NCBI GenBank assembly: GCA_018398585.1
Contig: JAGTTD010000020.1
Span: 22,974,350 to 23,038,349 of the forward strand
Direction of reading: 5' to 3'
From: Simmondsia chinensis
Lineage: Eukaryota; Streptophyta; Magnoliopsida; Caryophyllales; Simmondsiaceae
DNA: 64,000 nucleotides
Within the stretch, counting starts at the first letter, position 1. Each line of letters begins with the position of its first letter. Below the pieces are notes generated by a model. The model was not told the origin of the DNA. It ran no database searches and was given only the letters and a program-made list of their open reading frames with translations. This document shows, one piece after another, positions 57,799 to 64,000 of this stretch. A program made the position numbers and the translations under genes.

Positions 57799-58847
57799 GC
57801 ACGTTAGGAGAAGACCCACCAATGCCCCCTGTCAAGAGACGCGAACAACTCCATATTATAGATGGGAAAAGAGGGAGAGGACAGCCAAAGAAGAGTTAGG
57901 CAGAGATGATTTGGCAAGACCTTGCCTATCTCAACTTAAATGAAGATATGGCCCTAGATAGAGCTCAGTGGAGGATTAGTATAGGTGTAACCGATATAGC
58001 ATTGTAGGAGGCTTAGTGCTCTCAGGGTTGGACGGAGACAATTTGACAGACGAGAAAAGAGGAAGAGGCCGGCCAAAGAAGAGTGGATGGGGACCCACCA
58101 CTACTCTTATAAGGAGATGCGTACAATTTCTTATTACAGTCGGGAAGTGAAGAAGAGGCCAGCCAAAGAAGAGTTGGATGAAGACAATTCGATAAGACCT
58201 CGCATATTCCAACCTAAATGAAGAGATGACCCTAGATAGAACTCAGTGGAGGATTAGTATAGGGGGTAACCGATTTAGCGGTGTAGGAGCATCGAGCACC
58301 TGTAGGCTAGTCCTAGTACCACGAGGCTGCTTGTATGCTCGTTTGTATATACTTAGTACTGACGTACGTTGGTCGCTTAGTGCTCCTACGTTTTGTCACC
58401 TGGGGTGTTGTGCTACTCACTACTCACTCTCTCTCTCTCTCTCTACTTTCTCTTTCTCTCCGTTCCTCTCTCCTTGTACACGCTAGACACTCTACTCTCT
58501 CTATATGTTTGCATTGGGTCGCATGTATGATCTTTCACCTAAATGCTTATTTGCTTTTACCTTGTGCTCTGGCTGTTGTGCACCTATGCGTACTTGCTTA
58601 TATGATCATTTGCTTATCTGTTTATATGCTTATATGCATACATGTTTTGCATGATCTCTATACTTTATATGCTATGCATGCTCTTTGTACAGGTTCTTCA
58701 TAAATATCTACTATCAGGTTGGGGGTCCTCGGAAACAGTCTCCCGTCAGGGTCTCACTCTGATGGGGTAAGGCTACGTACATCCTACCCCTTCCAGACCC
58801 TACGTAAGCAGGAGCCATTGAGGCACTGGAATTGTTGTTGTTGTTGT
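57799..58847 (+). mobile_element. RTE-clade LINE 3' end with duplicated C-terminal coding sequence
   Basis: Three adjacent blocks (57840-58010, 58030-58080 and 58135-58270) translate in pieces to the RTE C-terminus: GRGQPKKSWAEMIWQDL, LNLNEDMALDRAQWRISIG. The block is partly repeated in tandem. A UTR of about 430 bp with a (ct)n stretch follows, then the tail at 58716-58847 (gggggtcctcgg, ggtaaggctacgtacatcc, cactggaattg, then GTT repeats). It identifies the source of the tail carried by the 5S-headed SINEs. Confidence 0.78.
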
Positions 58848-59163
58848 ATGTTCTTCAGCTCCAAATTTGAATAGATAAACACTCCAAATTCAATCCCAAA
58901 AAAAAAAAAAGAAATTTTGTGCCTAACACAATATTGAGCGAAATTCGACTCACATGAAACATTGACTTTCTCCTTCCTTTTACAAAGGAAGTCATACTCT
59001 CTCCGATATCGGAAAATATTTTCCTATCAAATCTCTACTTATATTGTAGCAAAGTTTCTCGAGCTAAAAAGCCTCCGAATTTAAAAAGAAGCATTTTCAT
59101 GAACCCACTTTCATATATTTTACTCATACTTAAAAATAGCTGCAAGCATCAATAACAATGCCT

Positions 59164-59300
59164 GCTTCTCGGGTTGGGGTCCTCGGAAACAGCCTCCCAT
59201 TAAGGTAATACCCTGAAGGGGTAAAGCGGCGTACATCCCACCTCTCCCATATCCTGCTTGTGAGGGAACCCTTCATGCACTGGGTCTGTTATTGTTGTTT
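59164..59300 (+). mobile_element. Truncated RTE/SINE tail with target duplication
   Basis: 137 bp of tail only (ggttggggtcctcgg ... cactgggtctgttattgttg). Flanks caataacaatgcct (59150-59163) and caataataatgcct (59301-59314) are a 14-bp target duplication with one mismatch, proving retroposition of a 5'-truncated copy. Confidence 0.85.
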
Positions 59301-59314
59301 CAATAATAATGCCT

Positions 59315-60489
59315 AAGAAATATTTCCTACCTACTTATTATCTAAGACAAAAAGACACATTGTATAAAAATCATAAGGGAGATTATCACTTAAGTACCCT
59401 GAGATTTGGTAATTTATCATCTAAGTAACCTTACATTTTAATATGTACAATTGGGTACCTTGAGGTTTAAACATTTTATCACTTGAGTAACTTGACAATT
59501 TAAATTTTTTTCAAGTGGGTACCTTTTGTAGAAATTTGATCGATCTTCGTTGGAAAATGTTAAAATGGAACATGGCTTCGATAATATATTAGTATCTTCA
59601 ATAGAATTTGATTTTTTTTTTTTCCAAAAATGCCAACTTGACACGTGAGTTTGGCAATATTTGTGGTTTACTAAAAATTCATTGAATTTTTTATTGTAAT
59701 TTACCGAAATTTTGCTAAAAAAATTAGCCTGGTTTATATATATTATCATCATCATATACTACATTAGCATTTTATGTATAAAATTAGTCCGACTTTTACA
59801 AAAATTCATCAAATTATGCCATAGGGTATCTAAGTGATAAAATATTCAAATCCCGAGATACTTTATGTACATTAAAATGTCAAGATAGTTTAGTGATAAA
59901 TACTCAAGCCTCGAGATACCTAAATAATAATTTTTCAAATCATAAATTCTCTAAATTATAAACAGAGGACTATAAAACACAAGTAAATTCAAAGCAATTC
60001 CAATCTGATAACACATAAGTATTTTTTTTAAAGGGTAAATACCCTATATATTGCACAGGATAAGACTAATTAAATATTAATATTTTTTGGGATAAATTAC
60101 ATACTAGTATCTTGAGGTTTGATGCATTAATTTTTTATTCAACAAACTTTATAAAATAATTTTTTAGTCTAAAATATTATATATATTTAATAAAATAGTC
60201 CAAAAAGTAATGTATAAGAGTACAAAATAGGCCCTGTTTTTATTTTTTTACACCCTTGTTTGAACGATTTTAATTGTTACATGTAAAATTTTGGGCTAAA
60301 AATTATTTTATAAAATTTATAGACAAAAACATTAATATATTAAATCTTAAAATGCTAATATATAATTTACTGTATTGAGGGCAGTTGGGGCACATGCAGC
60401 GACGTACGGAAATGTGGAATCCTGTTTTTCTACCAACTCCCCCCTCTCCCTTGTCTTATTTTTTTTCCTTGTTTTCAGTTAAATATTAC
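59315..60489. other. No gene seen
   Basis: AT-rich. Phrases such as gagatacctaagtgataaa recur at 59380-59935, 35390-35480, 20330-20420 and 61740-61800, probably a common degenerate repeat. Confidence 0.55.
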
Positions 60490-61215
60490 GTGGAGCTTGA
60501 TTGTATTGGACCTTATTTATTTTTATAATAAGTAGCGAAAAACTGCAATACAGGACCAGCCATTTTGCAAGAGTAAGATCCGAAAACAAGACGCAGAAGT
60601 AGGGGTGTAAACGAGCCGAGCTGGCCAGCTCTTCAAAAAGCTCGAAAGACTCGGCTCACTTCAAGCTCGAGCCGAGCCGAGCGTGCTTGTTTAGCATAGG
60701 CCAGACAAGACGCGTAAGAATAAGTTCAAACATGGAACCCAAATGAAGAAAAACCAGACGAACAACTTGGGAAACAAAAGCAGGACTGATGCCTCAACCG
60801 CAAACCCATCCACCTCATTTAGCAAGCAAGTCTGCCACCCTATGTGGGTCGAATCCATCAAAATATACTAAAAACAAACATACTATACATTTAGTAGAAT
60901 ATTACGATTTTCTATTCGATTCTACGATTCTGATTTTGAAAGCCCCTAACGGTTTTAAATAGAATGTCGATTCTAACAACCTTGTACTAAAGTTGTATAT
61001 GTTTCCATTAGGGTTTCAGTTAAAATTAAGAGAGGTCGAGAATTAAGACGTCTCGTGTAGACATTCAGTGATATGGTAAAATTATTGTGCTCCCTCCGTG
61101 GATGTAGGTTTCAACTGAATCACGTAAATTCCAGTGTTATTTATTTTACTCCTTAATCCCCAATTATGATTGCTATTTCGATTTAAGATTTCAATATTCT
61201 GTAGGTGGCTCTAAC
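60490..61215. mobile_element. LTR-like element, copy 3, split by an ORF1-only LINE
   Basis: The start (cgtggagcttgattgtattgg) and end (gaatcacgtaaattcc ... gtaggtggctc) match 21264-21608. Between them, 60520-60870 is a minus-strand LINE with the ORF1 end FDGFDPHRVADLLAK and tail, itself interrupted at about 60601-60694 by a short gagccgagct-rich piece. This is a three-level nest. Confidence 0.6.
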
Positions 61216-61384
61216 AAAGAAAAATAAAAGGGGTTATTTATTTATACCATATTATTCTGAGTTGAGAGAAGCAAAGTATAAATAATTGGGAATTTACTGC
61301 TAGGTATTTTAAGATTAGAACATTTATCAACCATGTATCCTAACGTTTATATATTAAACATTAACTATCACTCAGTGCTGAGAA

Positions 61385-61633
61385 GTCCTCGTGTGACTAG
61401 ATCCCATTAAAACTTCGAAGTTAAGCGTGCTTGGGCGAGAGTAGTACCAGAATGGGCGACCTCCTGGGAAGTCCTCGTGTTGCCAACCCTATAAGGTTGG
61501 AGATTCTCGGAAACAGCCTCTCGGCAGGGTTATATCTTGAAGGAGTAAGGCTGTATACATTCACCCCTCAGACCCCGCTTAGGCGGAAGCTCGTGAAGCA
61601 CTAGGTTTGTTGTTGTTGCTGCTGAAGTTGTTG
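61385..61633 (+). mobile_element. 5S rRNA-headed SINE with target duplication
   Basis: The head is 5S rRNA from gatcccattaaaacttcg through aagttaagcgtgcttgggcg and gagagtagtacc to aagtcctcgtgttgcc. The RTE-type tail follows and ends in GTT/GCT repeats. Target duplication: tcagtgctgagaa (61372-61384) and tcagtgttgagaa (61634-61646), one mismatch. The 5S internal promoter region (A box, intermediate element, C box) is nearly intact, so RNA polymerase III transcription is plausible. Confidence 0.9.
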
Positions 61634-61646
61634 TCAGTGTTGAGAA

Positions 61647-62590
61647 AAATCACTCTATATTAAACATTAATTATCACTCTATCAAAAAAAATACTCAGTG
61701 CTAAGAAAAATCACACAATTTAGCATAATAAAGATGTAAAATAACAAAATATCAAGATAATCAACTAAAATATCATGATATCTAAGTGATAAATTATCGA
61801 AATCATTTATAGGGAAAGTCCAAAAAGCAAACCAATTTTAGGTACTTGCCTCGTGTCCTATATTGACTTTAAAGTCAACGGTCTCTTTCTTGATCGCGGG
61901 AATCATGTCGGACTCTATGTTATAAAGAATCTAATGTTTTGTCATTTTTTACTTAATTTAAATTTTTCGGAAAATAATCTTTAAAAGTTTGAAAAATTTT
62001 CAATCAACCATTTTAAATTACGTTGTTGACTATGTGTTAAATATTATGACTTTCACGTAAATTTTTGCTTGTCTTTGGTATTTTTTGAGTGCAGATAAAA
62101 CATGAATCTACTTAAGCCGGCAACACATTCGCATGCCCCTTCCCCACCTAGTGTTGATCCCGAGAGGGTTCAAAAGAGGAGAGAATCAAACCTCGATGGC
62201 AGAGGTGGAAAATGTTTTGCCAGCTTAGTTACTTTATGTCATTCTTAATGCACGCTCTAATGTTTTTATAAAAGTCACTAGTAAACAACGAACAATTAAT
62301 GGTGTGATTTAAAGTGGGTGATTGAAAATTTTCAGACTTTTAGAGACGAATTTCTAAAAATTTAAAAAATTATGGTAATTAACTGAAAAATGATAACTTT
62401 TCAAGTAATATTTTTGTAAAAAAAAATTGTAATTTTTAAATCTTATATAGGGTTATCTACCACCATTAGTTTCTTTACCTTATTATTGTATTGGTTCAAT
62501 CATAAACTTACGTATATTAATTTAATCCTTGTACGATTGATGTTATTCGACTCAAGTCCAAAACTATAACTAGTTTTAATTTTTGATAAA
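61647..62590. other. No gene seen
   Basis: AT-rich and unassigned. 62455-62580 resembles the tail of the dispersed repeat at 1-175. Confidence 0.55.
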
Positions 62591-62609
62591 TAATATTACG
62601 ATTTCAATA

Positions 62610-62846
62610 TCCGAGGGCACCAACACGCCATCACCGGATCCCATTAGAACTCCGAAATTAAGCGTGTTTGGGCGAGAGTAGTACCAGGATGGGTGACCTC
62701 CTGGGAAGTCCTCACCCTCAGGTTGAGGGCACTGGGAAACAGCCTCTCTTCAGGTTAACACCCTGAAGGGGGAAGGCTGCGTACATCCGTGCCCCCCCAA
62801 GACCCTGCGTAGGCAGGAGCCCTTAAGGCACTGAATATGTTCCTTT
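62610..62846 (+). mobile_element. 5S rRNA-headed SINE with perfect 19-bp target duplication
   Basis: 237 bp. The head is a nearly full 5S-like sequence (accggatcccattagaactc, then gaaattaagcgtgtttggg, agtagtaccaggatgggtg, ctcctgggaagtcctc), then gaaacagcctctcttcagg and the RTE-type tail to actgaatatg. Flanked by taatattacgatttcaata at 62591-62609 and 62847-62865. This is the best-bounded copy and defines the element's ends. Confidence 0.93.
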
Positions 62847-62931
62847 TAATATTACGATTTCAATAGCAAATTAGTGAAGATATAAAGGTGTTAATTTCTT
62901 AACGAGTATATATATATATATATCCCATTAG

Positions 62932-63125
62932 AACTTTAAAGTTAAGCGTGCTTGGGCGAGAGCAGTACCAAGATGGGTGACCTCCTAGGAAGTCCTCAAC
63001 CTTAGGTTAGGAGCACTCGGAAACGGCCTCTCTTCAGGGGGTAATACCTTGAAGGGGGAAGGCTGCATGCATCCATCCCCCCAGACCCTGCTTAGGTGGG
63101 AGCCCTTAGGGCACTGGGTATATTG
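62932..63125 (+). mobile_element. 5S rRNA-headed SINE, 5' truncated
   Basis: Begins tcccattagaactttaaag after a TA microsatellite and runs through the 5S promoter region and the RTE-type tail to gcactgggtatattg. Only 66 bp separate it from the previous copy's target duplication. No clear target duplication because of the TA repeat. Confidence 0.85.
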
Positions 63126-64000
63126 CTTTTATTATTTTAGTGTTTGTTAATGACTTAAATATCTATGGCGGCAAATCATCTTTAATTGCACTGGCCTCTT
63201 CAACCAAGGTTCGAATCCCACCCTCTTTTGAATTCTCTTGGAATCAAACCTAGTCGGGGGATGTGAATTCGTTGTCAAATTGACTAGTTTCAACTCATGT
63301 TTTATGTACACTCAAAAATAAAAAATATAAGCTAAAATCATGCAAAATGACATAATATATAATTAATGATACTTAACAATATAATTTTAGGTGGTTGATT
63401 GAAAATTTTAAAAATTTAGAGTTTTTTTTTTTTTGAAAAATTAAAAAATTGCAATGGTTATTAAAGGGTTATTAACATTTTAGTATCCTGACGTTTCTGG
63501 ATATAATAAAAAAGACAATGACATTTCTGAATTATTAAAAAGGTCTCTAGGTTTTTATCCTATTAATAAAAAGGCCCATCTCCAGCCTGATGACGCTGTT
63601 TTCTATTGATAGAGTTGACTTGACAATTATTTTTTATTAATGCTACAATAAAATGACCTAAAAATACGCTTTAACATCTTTATTCTTACTTACTAAGCAT
63701 AAAATTCAAAATATTTTATTATATAGAAATTATCTATTTTCGCTTAATTTGTTTCAAAATATGGTTGTGAAAGGGTATTTTTGTCATTTAACTGTAACAT
63801 TTATAAAAATACAACTGTCATGTCAACCTTGTTGACTAAAAATGATCTCATCACGTCAGAGAGAGGCCTTTTGATTAATGCGACAAAAATTTTGGGGCAT
63901 TTTTTTTTATTAGGACAAAAACTTAAGGGCCTTTTTAATAATTCAAAAGGATCGGGTCATTTTTATTATTTTTAAAAATATTGGGATACTAAAATGTAAA
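63126..64000. other. No gene seen
   Basis: AT-rich sequence to the window end. A tRNA-like ggttcgaatcccacc at 63210 has no matching A box or cloverleaf. Confidence 0.55.

Noticed and set aside
61385..63125. Functional 5S rRNA genes
   Set aside because: The 5S parts are diverged or truncated, lack the T-run terminator and continue into the RTE-type tail with retroposition target duplications.
63195..63245. tRNA gene (ggttcgaatcc motif); similar motifs at 41690 and 56440
   Set aside because: Only a B-box-like motif; no A box at the right distance and no cloverleaf.

Overview
This is nuclear DNA of a flowering plant, most likely a eudicot. It is AT-rich and repeat-dense. The only convincing genes are small two-exon secreted glycine-rich protein (GRP) genes with GT-AG introns. 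The rest is mostly retrotransposons and DNA transposons. I cannot name the species.

GRP locus (6.7-40.5 kb). There are two intact genes: a 75-residue glycine/proline/tyrosine-rich secreted protein (36297-37343, +) and a 115-residue GRP with a six-cysteine tail (39143-40444, -). Three related pieces are damaged or rearranged. Gene A (6788-9305) has splice phases that do not match and an early stop. Gene B (25316-26969) has lost the start of exon 2. D (27817-28634) is a long GGYPGGG-repeat exon with no first exon of its own. Sequence comparison inside the window suggests a large tandem duplication: 8515 to about 27260 is paralogous to about 27265-37650. Its left breakpoint lies in the intron of A and its right breakpoint just 3' of B/C. 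This explains why D lacks exon 1, and it places D's exon downstream of B's signal-peptide exon in a compatible splice phase.

Between and around the GRP genes lie a degenerate Ty1/copia on the minus strand (15.3-18.8 kb), interrupted by a foldback Mutator-like element with a 9-bp target-site duplication (TSD); two paralogous plus-strand copia relics (11-12.3 and 30.5-32.1 kb); a Tourist-like MITE; solo-LTR-like insertions; and a 4 x 259 bp tandem array found only in the second duplicate.

Three non-autonomous families stand out. (1) SINEs whose 5' part is 5S rRNA and whose 3' part matches the 3' end of RTE-clade LINEs; five copies, one with a perfect 19-bp TSD, and RTE 3' ends with the same tail are also present. 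(2) LINE copies carrying the end of ORF1 followed directly by a short 3' tail and A-run, with no ORF2 between: a plant 'half-LINE'. (3) Tiny LTR elements (292-294 bp, 72-74 bp LTRs) with primer-binding site, polypurine tract and 5-bp TSD.

From 41 kb to the end I find no host gene, only mobile-element remnants, inverted repeats, simple repeats and unassigned AT-rich sequence.
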